A stretch of DNA of 11,090 bases from Bacillota bacterium (GCA_021798855.1 JAJZBP010000053.1:1-11090); one strand, 5' to 3'. Shown: positions 1 to 6,625, counted from the first letter of the stretch. Notes: generated by a model from the sequence alone, not told the origin. A program made the numbers and translations.

Positions 1-65
1 AAGGAATCAGCCACGGCCCCGAGGATGATTCCCTTGGATACGGTTTTGACGGCGCTTTTGGTCAT
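1..65 (-). CDS. kdpB: KdpB, N-terminal 21 codons (cut by left edge)
   Basis: KdpB is the P-type ATPase subunit that powers potassium uptake by KdpFABC in the cytoplasmic membrane. Only the first 21 codons plus two bases lie in the window. They begin with ATG at 65 and read MTKSAVKTVSKGIILGAVAD then S, which resembles the cytoplasmic N-terminus before the usual FRKL-DP-RNPVMF region. A GGAGG ribosome site lies about 12 bases upstream of this ATG, and the in-frame stop further upstream rules out a much longer start. The call rests mainly on position directly after kdpA, since no catalytic motif is visible. The 126-base gap from kdpA is longer than usual for this operon. A reading frame that starts at 195, overlapping the kdpA stop, is arginine-rich, overlaps this start and is probably not real. 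Confidence 0.75.
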   Translation of the reverse strand, partial: MTKSAVKTVSKGIILGAVADS

Positions 66-191
66 TGGGTTGTGCAAGCCTCCACTTTCTGGCTGGTTCC
101 CCCGCCGGCGTCACGCCCCGGGCGGCGGGGAGAGAAACCACCGGCTCTCCGGCGGTTCGACGGCGGCGCTTCCCGGGGCCACTTGCCGCGG
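66..191 (-). other. kdpA-kdpB spacer with two strong hairpins
   Basis: The 126 bases between kdpA and kdpB hold two GC-rich inverted repeats. One pairs 137-144 with 149-156 around a 4-base loop (8 pairs including one wobble on the RNA). The other pairs 100-107 with 123-130 (8 perfect pairs). Neither is followed by a T run on the minus strand, so they are not typical intrinsic terminators. They could pause ribosomes or RNA polymerase, or protect message ends between the two subunits. That role is inference. Confidence 0.5.
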
Positions 192-1898
192 TCATGGCAA
201 TAGTTTGCCGGCGACCATCTGCAAATGTTCGGCCACCGGCCCGATGGCCAGCACCGGGAAAAAGGTCAGGGCGCTGACGACCAGCACCACGGCCACGAAA
301 ACTCCGCCGAAGGTGAAGGTGTCGGTCCGCAGGGTACCCAAGCCCGCCGGAGTCACCGGCTTGATGGCCAGGGATCCGGCGATGGCGAACATGGCAATGA
401 TCGAAACATAGCGCCCGAGCAGGATCACCATGCCGATGGTCAGGTTGTAGAAGAGCGTGTTGCCGGCCAGGCCGGCGAAGGCCGACCCGTTGTTGGCCGC
501 CGCCGAGGAATAGGCGTAGAGCACCTCCGTAAAACCGTGCAAACCCGGATTGCCGAGGGCGGCCAGACCGGCCGGGACGGCCACCGCGACCGCGGTGGCC
601 CCCAAAATCAAAAAGGGATGAACCAACATGCTGATGGTGGCCAGTTTCACTTCCCGCACTTCGATCTTCTTACCGAAGATTTCGGGGGTGCGCCCGACCA
701 TCAAACCGGCGATGAAGACGGTGATCAAGAGGAACATGAGGATGTTCAACAGGCCCACGCCCACACCGCCGAAGACCATGTTGAGCAGCATGAAGACCAG
801 GGGCAGCATCCCGCCCAGGGGGGTGAGACTGTCGTGCATGGCGTTGACCGCCCCGGTGGTGAAGGCGGTGGTCGCCGCCGTGAACAGTCCGGTCAGCGGC
901 AGGCCGAAGCGGACCTCCTTGCCTTCCATGTTGGGCCCGCCGATCCCCAGCAGGTGATGCAGAAGCGGGTTGCCGGCGACCTCGGCCCCATAGACGAAGA
1001 ACGCCCCTCCCAGCAACATGGCGGCCAGAAAGACGTAGAGAACCACCGCCTGCCTGCGATTCCCGATGAATTTCCCGAAGGTGGCCACCAGGGCCGTGGG
1101 GATGAGGCCCATGGCGATGATCTCGAGCACCGTGGTCAGGGCCGAGGGATCCTCGTAAGGATGGGCGGAGTTGGCGTTGAAGTACCCGCCGCCGTTGGTC
1201 CCCAATTGTTTGATGGCCTCCAGGGATGCCACCGGCCCGCGGGAGATGGTTTGGGCCCCTCCCCCGAGGGCGTGAACCGTCACGGCCCCGTCCAGGGTCT
1301 GGGGCAAGCCGAGGCCGACGAAGACGATGGCCAGCAGGAAGGAGAGGGGAAGGAACAGCCGCGTGATCGACCGAATGAAGTCGACCCAAAAGTTGCCTAT
1401 GTTCGGCGACTTCCGGTTGGTCATCCCGCGCAGGAAGGCGACGGCCGCCACCAGGCCGGTGACCACCGACGTGAACTGGAGGAAGGTGATGGCCACCATC
1501 TGCCCCAGGATGGTCATTTGGCTCTCACCGGCGTAGTTTTGCCAATCGGTGTTGCTGACGAAACTGGCCGCCGTGTTGAAAGCCAGTGGCCAGGACATGG
1601 ACGGGATGTGGTCCGGATTCAGGGGCAGCCGGCCCATGGTCCGGAAGATCAGGTAAGCGAAGAGGGCCATGACGAAGTTGACCATGAGCAGCGCCTTGAG
1701 GTACGCTTTCCAGTCCATTTCCACCGAGGGGTTGACTCCCACGAGGCGGTAAAGCCCACGCTCCACGGCGGCAAAGCCGCCCTCAAACCAAACCGTTTTG
1801 CCGGTGAATACCCGGTACAGGTAATTTCCCAGGGGAATCGCCAGGAGCAGCAGGATGGCCACCACGAGCACAATTTGCAGGGAACCTTGCAGGGTCAA
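192..1898 (-). CDS. kdpA: Potassium-transporting ATPase subunit KdpA
   Basis: KdpA is the K+-selective channel-like subunit of the KdpFABC high-affinity uptake pump, an integral membrane protein. The product is 568 residues, normal for the family, and strongly hydrophobic with about ten membrane segments. All four pore-loop signatures are visible: VSNTDWQNYAGE at about 114-125, TNGGGYFNANSAHP at 234-247, the FTTGAVNAMHDS region at about 346-357, and YSSAAANNGSAF at 463-474. The start is TTG at 1898, chosen because AAGGGAGG sits 7 bases upstream and because it fits the family N-terminus. It follows kdpF by 46 bases and precedes kdpB, the standard operon order. No truncation or frameshift is seen. 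Confidence 0.97.
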   Translation of the reverse strand: MTLQGSLQIVLVVAILLLLAIPLGNYLYRVFTGKTVWFEGGFAAVERGLYRLVGVNPSVEMDWKAYLKALLMVNFVMALFAYLIFRTMGRLPLNPDHIPSMSWPLAFNTAASFVSNTDWQNYAGESQMTILGQMVAITFLQFTSVVTGLVAAVAFLRGMTNRKSPNIGNFWVDFIRSITRLFLPLSFLLAIVFVGLGLPQTLDGAVTVHALGGGAQTISRGPVASLEAIKQLGTNGGGYFNANSAHPYEDPSALTTVLEIIAMGLIPTALVATFGKFIGNRRQAVVLYVFLAAMLLGGAFFVYGAEVAGNPLLHHLLGIGGPNMEGKEVRFGLPLTGLFTAATTAFTTGAVNAMHDSLTPLGGMLPLVFMLLNMVFGGVGVGLLNILMFLLITVFIAGLMVGRTPEIFGKKIEVREVKLATISMLVHPFLILGATAVAVAVPAGLAALGNPGLHGFTEVLYAYSSAAANNGSAFAGLAGNTLFYNLTIGMVILLGRYVSIIAMFAIAGSLAIKPVTPAGLGTLRTDTFTFGGVFVAVVLVVSALTFFPVLAIGPVAEHLQMVAGKLLP

Positions 1899-1944
1899 GA
1901 ACGCGCCTCCCTTGTTTGGCCACGGTCACCGCAATTTCGGTTAT

Positions 1945-2022
1945 TTAGAATTTTTCCGGGTGGAAAATGACGTAGGTCAGATAGGCGACGAGCAGGATGC
2001 TCAGCAGCAACAGGACCAACAC
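1945..2022 (-). CDS. kdpF: KdpF, small membrane subunit of the Kdp pump
   Basis: KdpF is a single-span peptide that stabilises the KdpABC complex in the membrane. This 25-codon frame starts with GTG at 2022. It encodes one leucine-rich transmembrane helix followed by the family's signature tail HPEKF at the C-terminus (compare the usual RPEKF or RPERF). A strong AGGAGG lies just upstream of the GTG. It lies 46 bases before kdpA, its canonical place. It is short enough to be missed by automatic callers, but composition, ending, ribosome site and position together make the call firm. Confidence 0.9.
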   Translation of the reverse strand: MLVLLLLSILLVAYLTYVIFHPEKF

Positions 2023-2055
2023 GGGCGCCCAACCTCCTTCAATGGTCTTTGCGGA

Positions 2056-2139
2056 TCAGGTCTCGTCGAAGAGGCGAATCAGGGCCGCAAAGAAACCGAA
2101 GGTGCCGGCAATGAGCGCGACCGCCACCAGATCTCCCAA
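2056..2139 (-). CDS. Small single-span membrane peptide leading the kdp operon
   Basis: This is a 27-codon frame starting TTG at 2139 and ending TGA at 2056, placed 33 bases before kdpF. It begins MGDLVAVALIAGTFGFF and ends AALIRLFDET, so it has one hydrophobic helix with a charged, probably cytoplasmic C-terminus. AAAGGAGG stands about 10 bases before the TTG, a very good ribosome site. Unnamed peptides of this size and shape are found before kdpF in a number of kdp operons. I assign no function; an auxiliary Kdp subunit is the natural guess. The alternative is that the ribosome site serves an ATG-starting frame at 2147 or a frame read through from upstream, but those products lack membrane character. 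Confidence 0.65.
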   Translation of the reverse strand: MGDLVAVALIAGTFGFFAALIRLFDET

Positions 2140-2162
2140 ACCTCATCATCCTCCTTTATGTT

Positions 2163-2187
2163 CCGGGAGCCGCCCCCGGCGGCGAAC
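2163..2187 (-). promoter_or_regulatory. GC hairpin just before the kdp ribosome site
   Basis: On the minus strand GCCGCC and GGCGGC form a 6-pair stem around a GGG loop, about 10 bases ahead of the AAAGGAGG of the first kdp gene. No T run follows. It may shape access to the ribosome site. Its position, not any family match, is the evidence. Confidence 0.4.
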
Positions 2188-2196
2188 TGGGCGTCA

Positions 2197-2266
2197 AAGG
2201 TTTCGCTGGAGGTCCGTTCCTTGCCCTCGCCGACGGCGACGGGCGCATGTACGGAGGCGAAACCTT
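2197..2266 (-). promoter_or_regulatory. Long three-tier stem in the kdp 5' leader
   Basis: A 10-base perfect inverted repeat (2197-2206 with 2257-2266, AAGGTTTCGC and its complement) encloses two further nested stems: CCGT with ACGG (2214-2217 and 2251-2254), then GCCC with GGGC plus TCGCC with GGCGA (2223-2231 and 2235-2244), with one bulged base. If transcription starts near 2282, this occupies most of a leader of about 140 bases. I looked for the conserved blocks of the c-di-AMP (ydaO), M-box and other common riboswitches and did not find them. It is therefore an unclassified structured leader, or an operator with widely spaced arms. Confidence 0.5.
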
Positions 2267-2288
2267 CCTTCAGCTCCAAACGCGGGAT

Positions 2289-2294
2289 ATTATA
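2289..2294 (-). promoter_or_regulatory. Likely -10 element of the kdp promoter
   Basis: A perfect TATAAT lies on the minus strand about 150 bases before the first kdp start codon, preceded by an A/T-rich stretch. No good -35 hexamer is seen at 16-18 bases; the best is a TTTATT-like sequence. This suits an activator-dependent promoter (KdpE would be the expected activator), which is inference. Confidence 0.5.
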
Positions 2295-2453
2295 CTGCGC
2301 GCCAAACCAAAAATAAACAGCCAAAAAAGGCAGCCAAGGGAGAAATTCATCGGGTATTTTGCCCGGATTGTTCCCTCTCCCGGGGTCCTTTATGCCGTTG
2401 CGAGGCGAGGGTCGGCGTAGCCACCGGATACGCGACCGGCACCGGACGAGGGC

Positions 2454-2472
2454 TAAGATAAATGTTTCACAA
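2454..2472 (-). promoter_or_regulatory. Rex-like half site upstream of kdp
   Basis: The minus strand carries TTGTGAAA, then four bases, then TATCTT, matching 14 of 18 positions with a site at the rex operon promoter (9525-9543). The left half equals the Rex consensus TTGTGAAA; the right half is poor against TTTCACAA. It is about 160 bases upstream of the kdp -10 element, so a direct repressor role there is doubtful. Confidence 0.25.
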
Positions 2473-2481
2473 TGTGGGTTG

Positions 2482-2559
2482 CCGGCCGAGGATTGCTCCG
2501 GAGGAATGGCCTTGGGGATGGCTGGGGTGACTTCCCCCGCGGAGCATTGCAGCGGCCAG
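2482..2559 (-). other. Possible structured RNA between glmS and kdp
   Basis: On the minus strand CUGGCCG pairs with CGGCCGG (2553-2559 with 2482-2488), and inside it UGCUCCG pairs with CGGAGCA (2540-2546 with 2494-2500), closed by a smaller GGGG/CCCC hairpin. One outer pair is a G-U wobble on the minus strand but an A-C mismatch on the plus strand, which favours a minus-strand RNA. It could be part of the glmS 3' tail or of a longer kdp leader. No known RNA family was recognised. Confidence 0.3.
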
Positions 2560-2646
2560 CGAAAACCTCCCCCGAGCGTTTTTTAACCCGTTGTGTCCAA
2601 GAAGCGAGGGGAGAATGCCGTTGCGGGGCCGAGGACAGCCGGCCCA

Positions 2647-2660
2647 TGGTCGGCCGACCA
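2647..2660. repeat. 14-base perfect palindrome after glmS
   Basis: TGGTCGGCCGACCA is self-complementary over 14 bases and lies 20 bases past the glmS stop. There is no T run on either side, so it is not a standard terminator. It could be a protein-binding site or a short message-end hairpin. Confidence 0.4.
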
Positions 2661-2679
2661 ACAAAGGCCGGAGCGTGGG

Positions 2680-4512
2680 CTATTCCACCGTGACGCTCTT
2701 GGCCAGGTTACGCGGCTTGTCGACGTCGCAGCCCCTGGCCACCGCCGCATGGTAGGCCAGCAATTGCAGGGGGATCACGGCCAGAGCCGGGGTCAGGGCG
2801 TCGCTGACGGCGGGAATGGACACGGACCAATCCATGATTCCGGCGGCTTCGGCGTCATTTTCCCGAATCACTCCGTACACCCGTGCTCCCCGGGCCTTGA
2901 CCTCCAGGATGTTGGACAAGGTCTTTTCGCGCACCGCCCTCTGGGTGACCAGGGCCACCACCGGCACGCCGTTCTCGATCAGGGCCAGGGTGCCGTGCTT
3001 GAGTTCGCCGGCGGCGTAAGCCTCGGCGTGGAGGTAGGATATTTCCTTCAGTTTGAGTTGCCCTTCCTGAGCCACGGGATAGTCGGTGCCCCGCCCGATG
3101 AAGAAAACGTCGCTCCAGGCGGCGAAGGCGAGGGCTTCCCGGCGGATGGCTTCCGCCCCGGCCAGGACTTTGGTGGCCAATTCCGGCAGACCGCGCAGTT
3201 CGCGCCAGAAATCCCCACCGGCGGGCAACGGTCGTCCCCTTTCTTGGGCCAGGTAGAGGGCCAAGAGGGTCAGCACCAACACCTGGGTGGTGTAGGCTTT
3301 GGTGGAAGCCACGGCGATCTCGGGCCCGGCCCTGGTCAGGAGGCTTCGCCCTCCCTCGCGGGCCAGGGTGCTGCCCAACACGTTGGTGACACCCAGGGTT
3401 CCGGCCCCGCGGCGCTTCCCTTCGGCCAGGGCCGCCAGAGTGTCCGCGGTCTCGCCGGACTGGCTCACGGCTACCAGGAGGGTCCCGGAATCGACCAAGG
3501 GATCCCTGTAACGGAATTCAGACGCCAGTTCCGCCCGCGCCGGCAGGCGCGCCCAACGCTCAATCAGTTCGGCGCCGATCAGCGCGGCGTGGTAGGCGGT
3601 GCCGCAGGCAACCAGGCGGACCTGGCGCAGGGCCTGGATTTCACCCGGTTCCCAGAGCGCCTCGTCCAGGTTGACCCGTCCGCGGGCCGCATCCAGCCGC
3701 CCCCGCAGGGTGTCCGCCAGGGCTCGCGGCTGTTCTTCGATCTCCTTGAGCATGAAGTGGGGGTAGCCTCCCCGGTCCGCCGCCCCGGGTTCCCAGTCCA
3801 CCACCAGGTTGGACCGGGTGACCGTCCGGCCTTCCCGGTCGAAAATGTCCGCCCGCTCACAGGTGAGAACGGCCAACTCGCCGTCCTTCATGGGCTGAAT
3901 GCGACGGGTGCGAGCCAACAAGGCCGGGATATCGGAGGCCAGCAGGTTCTCGCCGTCCCCGAAGCCAAGAACCAGGGGACAACTGAGGCGAGCGGCCACG
4001 ATTTTCCCCGGTTCCCGCCGGGAGATAACGGCGATGGCGTAGGCCCCTCGCACTTTTTCCAGGGCGGCGGCCAAGGCCATTTGCAGGTCGCCGCACCGCG
4101 CATAACTTTCCTCCACCAGGTGGGCCAGCACTTCCGTATCGGTCGCCGAGCGGAAGACGTGTCCCCTGGATTTCAGCTCGTCCCGCAGGGCAGCGTGGTT
4201 TTCGATGATCCCGTTGTGGACCACGGCCAACTCCTCGTCACAATCGAGGTGAGGGTGGGCGTTGGACGTGGTCGGCTCACCGTGGGTGGCCCAGCGGGTA
4301 TGCCCGATCCCGGTGATGCCGGTGACCGGCCTGGCGCCCAGCTCCGCCGCCAGGCGCTCCAATCTGCCCGCCGTCTTCCGGACGATGACGCCTGATTGAC
4401 TGCTGATGGCCAGGCCGGCCGAGTCGTAACCCCGGTATTCCAACTTTTCCAAACCCTCGAGGAGAAACCTCTGGGCTTCCCCGCTGCCGGCATAGCCGAC
4501 GATTCCGCACAT
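2680..4512 (-). CDS. glmS: Glutamine-fructose-6-phosphate aminotransferase (isomerizing) GlmS
   Basis: GlmS makes glucosamine-6-phosphate from fructose-6-phosphate and glutamine, the first step to UDP-GlcNAc for peptidoglycan, in the cytoplasm. The 610 residues match the family length. The N-terminal class II glutaminase shows nucleophile Cys2 (MCGIVGY), HTRWATHGEP at 71-80 and HNGIIEN at 99-105. Two SIS sugar-isomerase domains follow, with ACGTAYHAA at 302-310, SQSGETADT at 350-358, STKAYTTQ at 403-410, GRGTDYP at 473-479, the EGQLKLKE block at 483-490, and the canonical ending KPRNLAKSVTVE. The ATG at 4512 is fixed by Cys2 and has AGGGAG 9 bases upstream. It is preceded by a glmS ribozyme that should lower its expression when the product is abundant. 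It follows glmM in the same direction. Confidence 0.98.
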   Translation of the reverse strand: MCGIVGYAGSGEAQRFLLEGLEKLEYRGYDSAGLAISSQSGVIVRKTAGRLERLAAELGARPVTGITGIGHTRWATHGEPTTSNAHPHLDCDEELAVVHNGIIENHAALRDELKSRGHVFRSATDTEVLAHLVEESYARCGDLQMALAAALEKVRGAYAIAVISRREPGKIVAARLSCPLVLGFGDGENLLASDIPALLARTRRIQPMKDGELAVLTCERADIFDREGRTVTRSNLVVDWEPGAADRGGYPHFMLKEIEEQPRALADTLRGRLDAARGRVNLDEALWEPGEIQALRQVRLVACGTAYHAALIGAELIERWARLPARAELASEFRYRDPLVDSGTLLVAVSQSGETADTLAALAEGKRRGAGTLGVTNVLGSTLAREGGRSLLTRAGPEIAVASTKAYTTQVLVLTLLALYLAQERGRPLPAGGDFWRELRGLPELATKVLAGAEAIRREALAFAAWSDVFFIGRGTDYPVAQEGQLKLKEISYLHAEAYAAGELKHGTLALIENGVPVVALVTQRAVREKTLSNILEVKARGARVYGVIRENDAEAAGIMDWSVSIPAVSDALTPALAVIPLQLLAYHAAVARGCDVDKPRNLAKSVTVE

Positions 4513-4576
4513 GTGGTTTTTCTCCCTAGTTTTTTCCGTTTCGCAGGTCCGAGTTTCGACCCATGAAACGGTAACC

Positions 4577-4915
4577 GTCCGGTCCTCTTGTCTCCGGGAT
4601 CACTCCCGGGATTTGCCGAACCTTTACGGTGACGGCCGCACCGCGGGGCATCCGCCGAAAATTTCGATATAAACGACCGCAAAGCGGCCGGTGGAGTGTG
4701 AAGCGGAGGGGGCCTCTTTCGTACGCCGCTCTTGCGCGGTCCGCTCGGCCGCTGAGCGGTGTCCCCGATCACGGGGAGGGAGAGGAACCAAATTACCGCC
4801 GCGAAGCGAGTGCCATCCCGTAGCTTCACTCTCCACGTTAAACCCCTTCCTCGTCAACTCTTCCCCGCCGTCCGGCGTTCGCCTTCCAGCCTTCGTGAGG
4901 AAAGACCTCTGGCGC
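4577..4915 (-). ncRNA. glmS ribozyme (GlcN6P-responsive), with a large internal insertion
   Basis: This self-cleaving riboswitch uses glucosamine-6-phosphate as cofactor and cuts the glmS leader. The conserved blocks appear in order on the minus strand. The cleavage site is ATA-AGCGCC, with the cut expected between 4916 and 4915. P1 pairs UCUUUCC with GGGAAGA. Next come GUUGACGAGG (4858-4849) and GGGGUUUA (4846-4839). After an interruption the sequence resumes with UCGAAAUUUUCGGCGGAUG (4667 down), then CCCC pairing back to GGGG. P3 is CGGUG/CACCG and P4 is GUUCGG/CCGGAC. An inner stem CCGGGA/UCCCGG carries a GUGA loop, as in the Bacillus ribozyme. The 3' end lies about 65 bases before the glmS start. 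Identity is firm; whether it still cleaves is unknown because of the insertion. Confidence 0.9.
4668..4838 (-). repeat. Structured insertion of about 171 bases inside the glmS ribozyme
   Basis: Normal glmS ribozymes read GUUUAUCGA without a break; here GUUUA (4843-4839) and UCGA (4667-4664) are separated by about 171 bases. The insert is closed by AACG/CGUU and a 14-base stem with one A-A mismatch (GTGGAGAGTGAAGC at 4836-4823 with 4704-4691). A GGCCGC/GCGGUC side hairpin sits at its base, and several GC hairpins lie inside, such as CCCCG-UGAU-CGGGG. GTTTA occurs at both edges (4843-4839 and 4674-4670), which could be a 5-base target duplication. It could be a small non-autonomous mobile element or a natural peripheral domain. 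No protein frame is evident in it. Confidence 0.7.
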
Positions 4916-4983
4916 TTATGCGTCTTTGTTCTCGGCATCACCCCCCTCTTCTTGTTCAAGCTGTTGGGGGAAGGATCAGCCGT

Positions 4984-5031
4984 CCGCCGCTTCGACCGGA
5001 CGGGCGGACGGACGGGCCGGTCAGCCGGCGG
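4984..5031 (-). other. Hairpin in the glmM-glmS spacer
   Basis: CCGCCG (4984-4989) pairs with CGGCGG (5026-5031) and the inner GACCGG (4994-4999) with CCGGTC (5017-5022). It lies about 55 bases past the glmM stop and about 70 bases before the ribozyme cleavage site. No T run follows on the minus strand, so it is unlikely to end transcription. It may stabilise the 3' end of the upstream message after ribozyme cleavage. That role is inference. Confidence 0.4.
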
Positions 5032-5084
5032 TCTGTTGGTAAGTCCGACTTCGCGGTTGAATTCGCATCCTGCCATCCCCCCGA

Positions 5085-6464
5085 TCAACCAAGCTCAGTC
5101 ATCACCGTGTCCGCCAACCTGTCGGCTATGCGCCGGATGTTTTTTTCCTCCCGTCCCTCCACCATCACCCGAATCAACGGTTCAGTCCCCGAGGGCCGCA
5201 ACAACACCCGGCCCTCCGATCCCAACTCCGCTTGTGCCACCTTCACCGCATCCTCGATCCGGCGGTTTCCCTGCAGGGCCGTCCGGTCACCCACCACCAC
5301 GTTGAGGAGAACCTGGGGCAACCTGGACCAGCCGGTATGCAATTCCCCCAAGGGCGTCTGCGTCTCCACCACCACCCGGCACAGTTGGATGGCCGTGAGC
5401 AGACCGTCGCCGGTGGTGGCGTAGTCCCTAAAGATCAGGTGCCCGGATTGTTCGCCCCCCAGGTTATAACCACCTGCCCGCAGGGCTGCCAATACATGGC
5501 GGTCGCCCACCGCCGTGACCTCAACCCTGATCCCCAAGCCCTCCAGGAACACCCTGAGGCCGAGGTTGGACATGACCGTGGTCACCACGGTTTTACCCGC
5601 CAGTTTTCCACCGTGAAGCAAAAAACGTCCGAAGACGGCCAGCAAGGAGTCGCCGTTCACCACCCGTCCGCCCTCGTCCACGGCCAAACACCGGTCCGCG
5701 TCGCCGTCAAAAGCCAGACCGAGATCGGCCTCCTTCTCCAGCACCGCCTTTTGCAAATCGCTCAGCGCGGTTGATCCGCAGTCCACATTGATCCGGGAGC
5801 CGTCGGGTTCACCGTGGATCACTTCGACCTCCGCCCCCAATTCCTCAAGCAGGCGCGGTGCCACCAAACAGGCGCTGCCATGGGCGCAATCCAAAACGAC
5901 CTTCAGGCGGCGGCCCCGGTTCCGGCCCAGCTTCCGAGGGACGCTTGCCTCAAGATGTTCCAGGTAAATCCGCCTGGCTTCAACCTCAACCGACCTCAAC
6001 CGACCCACCCGGTCCCCCTGCGGCCGGGGAAGGCGATCCCGGCCCTGGGCCAGTTCGCCGACCGCTTTTTCCATTTCCGCTTCCAACTCATCGGGCAGCT
6101 TATAGCCGTCACCCGAAAAACACTTGATGCCATTGTCCTCCACCGGATTGTGGGAAGCCGAAACCATGACGCCGGCCCTGCTCCCCCCGGCGGTCACCAG
6201 GTGGGCCACCGCCGGCGTGGGGACGATACCCACCATTTCCACATCACCACCGGAGGACATGATCCCCGCCGCCAGGCTGGCCTCCAGCAGATCGCCGGAA
6301 AGTCGAGTATCCTTTCCCAACAAAACCAAGGCCCGCTCCGGGTTTCGCTCCGTGCCCGCCTCCCGCATCCGCCAGGCCAAAACTCGACCCAGACGGTAAG
6401 CGGTTTCGGGCGTGAGAACCCCGTTGGCCACGCCACGCACCCCGTCCGTCCCGAAAAGCTTCAT
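5085..6464 (-). CDS. glmM: Phosphoglucosamine mutase GlmM
   Basis: GlmM converts glucosamine-6-phosphate to glucosamine-1-phosphate for UDP-GlcNAc synthesis. From the chosen start the protein has 459 residues, near the usual 445-450. It opens with the canonical MKLFGTDGVRGVAN. The phosphoserine loop SASHNP is at 102-107 (catalytic Ser104), the metal loop DGDADR at 253-258, the sugar-binding GGEQSGH at 336-342 and the phosphate-binding RPSGTEP at 423-429. The frame stays open for 52 codons upstream, but that stretch is repetitive and basic and is not family-like. The ATG at 6464 has AAGGA 8 or so bases upstream. In most Firmicutes cdaA-cdaR-glmM form an operon and GlmM can inhibit CdaA; here glmM follows cdaA directly, without cdaR. 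Confidence 0.97.
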   Translation of the reverse strand: MKLFGTDGVRGVANGVLTPETAYRLGRVLAWRMREAGTERNPERALVLLGKDTRLSGDLLEASLAAGIMSSGGDVEMVGIVPTPAVAHLVTAGGSRAGVMVSASHNPVEDNGIKCFSGDGYKLPDELEAEMEKAVGELAQGRDRLPRPQGDRVGRLRSVEVEARRIYLEHLEASVPRKLGRNRGRRLKVVLDCAHGSACLVAPRLLEELGAEVEVIHGEPDGSRINVDCGSTALSDLQKAVLEKEADLGLAFDGDADRCLAVDEGGRVVNGDSLLAVFGRFLLHGGKLAGKTVVTTVMSNLGLRVFLEGLGIRVEVTAVGDRHVLAALRAGGYNLGGEQSGHLIFRDYATTGDGLLTAIQLCRVVVETQTPLGELHTGWSRLPQVLLNVVVGDRTALQGNRRIEDAVKVAQAELGSEGRVLLRPSGTEPLIRVMVEGREEKNIRRIADRLADTVMTELG

Positions 6465-6534
6465 TTCATCATCCTTCTCAACGTCTGCGCACCGTCCAAC
6501 GTTTATTCTTAGGCCCCGGAATATTATCCGCCAT

Positions 6535-6605
6535 GGTCCGCTCCAGGCTCCGGTCCGCTTTGTGCTCCGGCCCCTGGTCCGGTCCGGTCCCCCTGGTCCG
6601 GTCCG
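6535..6605. repeat. GGTCCG-rich degenerate tandem repeat between cdaA and glmM
   Basis: The sequence GGTCCG recurs many times in about 70 bases. A 16-base unit CCCCTGGTCCGGTCCG is repeated exactly at 6571-6586 and 6590-6605. It fills most of the 161-base gap between cdaA and glmM. Such repeats expand and contract by slippage. The gap is much too short for cdaR. Confidence 0.65.
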
Positions 6606-6625
6606 TTTCATACTTCCCACCCAGC

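Noticed and set aside
7..195. 62-codon minus-strand frame overlapping the kdpA stop (ATGA)
   Set aside because: The coupled start is suggestive, but the product is Arg/Pro-rich and overlaps the kdpB start, which has its own ribosome site.
225..1970. Long plus-strand open frame opposite kdpA
   Set aside because: It is the antisense of a clear kdpA; its product is H/Q/G-rich with no family features, as expected for GC-rich shadows.
2140..2300. c-di-AMP (ydaO) riboswitch before kdp
   Set aside because: It was looked for because kdp is a known target, but the conserved ydaO blocks are not present.
2079..2324. 81-codon minus-strand frame over the kdp leader
   Set aside because: It spans the promoter and nested stems, overlaps the better-supported membrane peptide and shows no family features.
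2593..4395. 600-codon plus-strand open frame opposite glmS
   Set aside because: It mirrors the full glmS gene, is low in recognisable motifs and has no ribosome site of note.
4984..5031. Intrinsic terminator between glmM and glmS
   Set aside because: The stem is good, but there is no T run, and glmM-glmS readthrough is expected for ribozyme control.
6465..6620. 52-residue N-terminal extension of GlmM
   Set aside because: The stretch is encoded by GGTCCG repeats and is basic; the canonical MKLFGTDG start has a suitable ribosome site.
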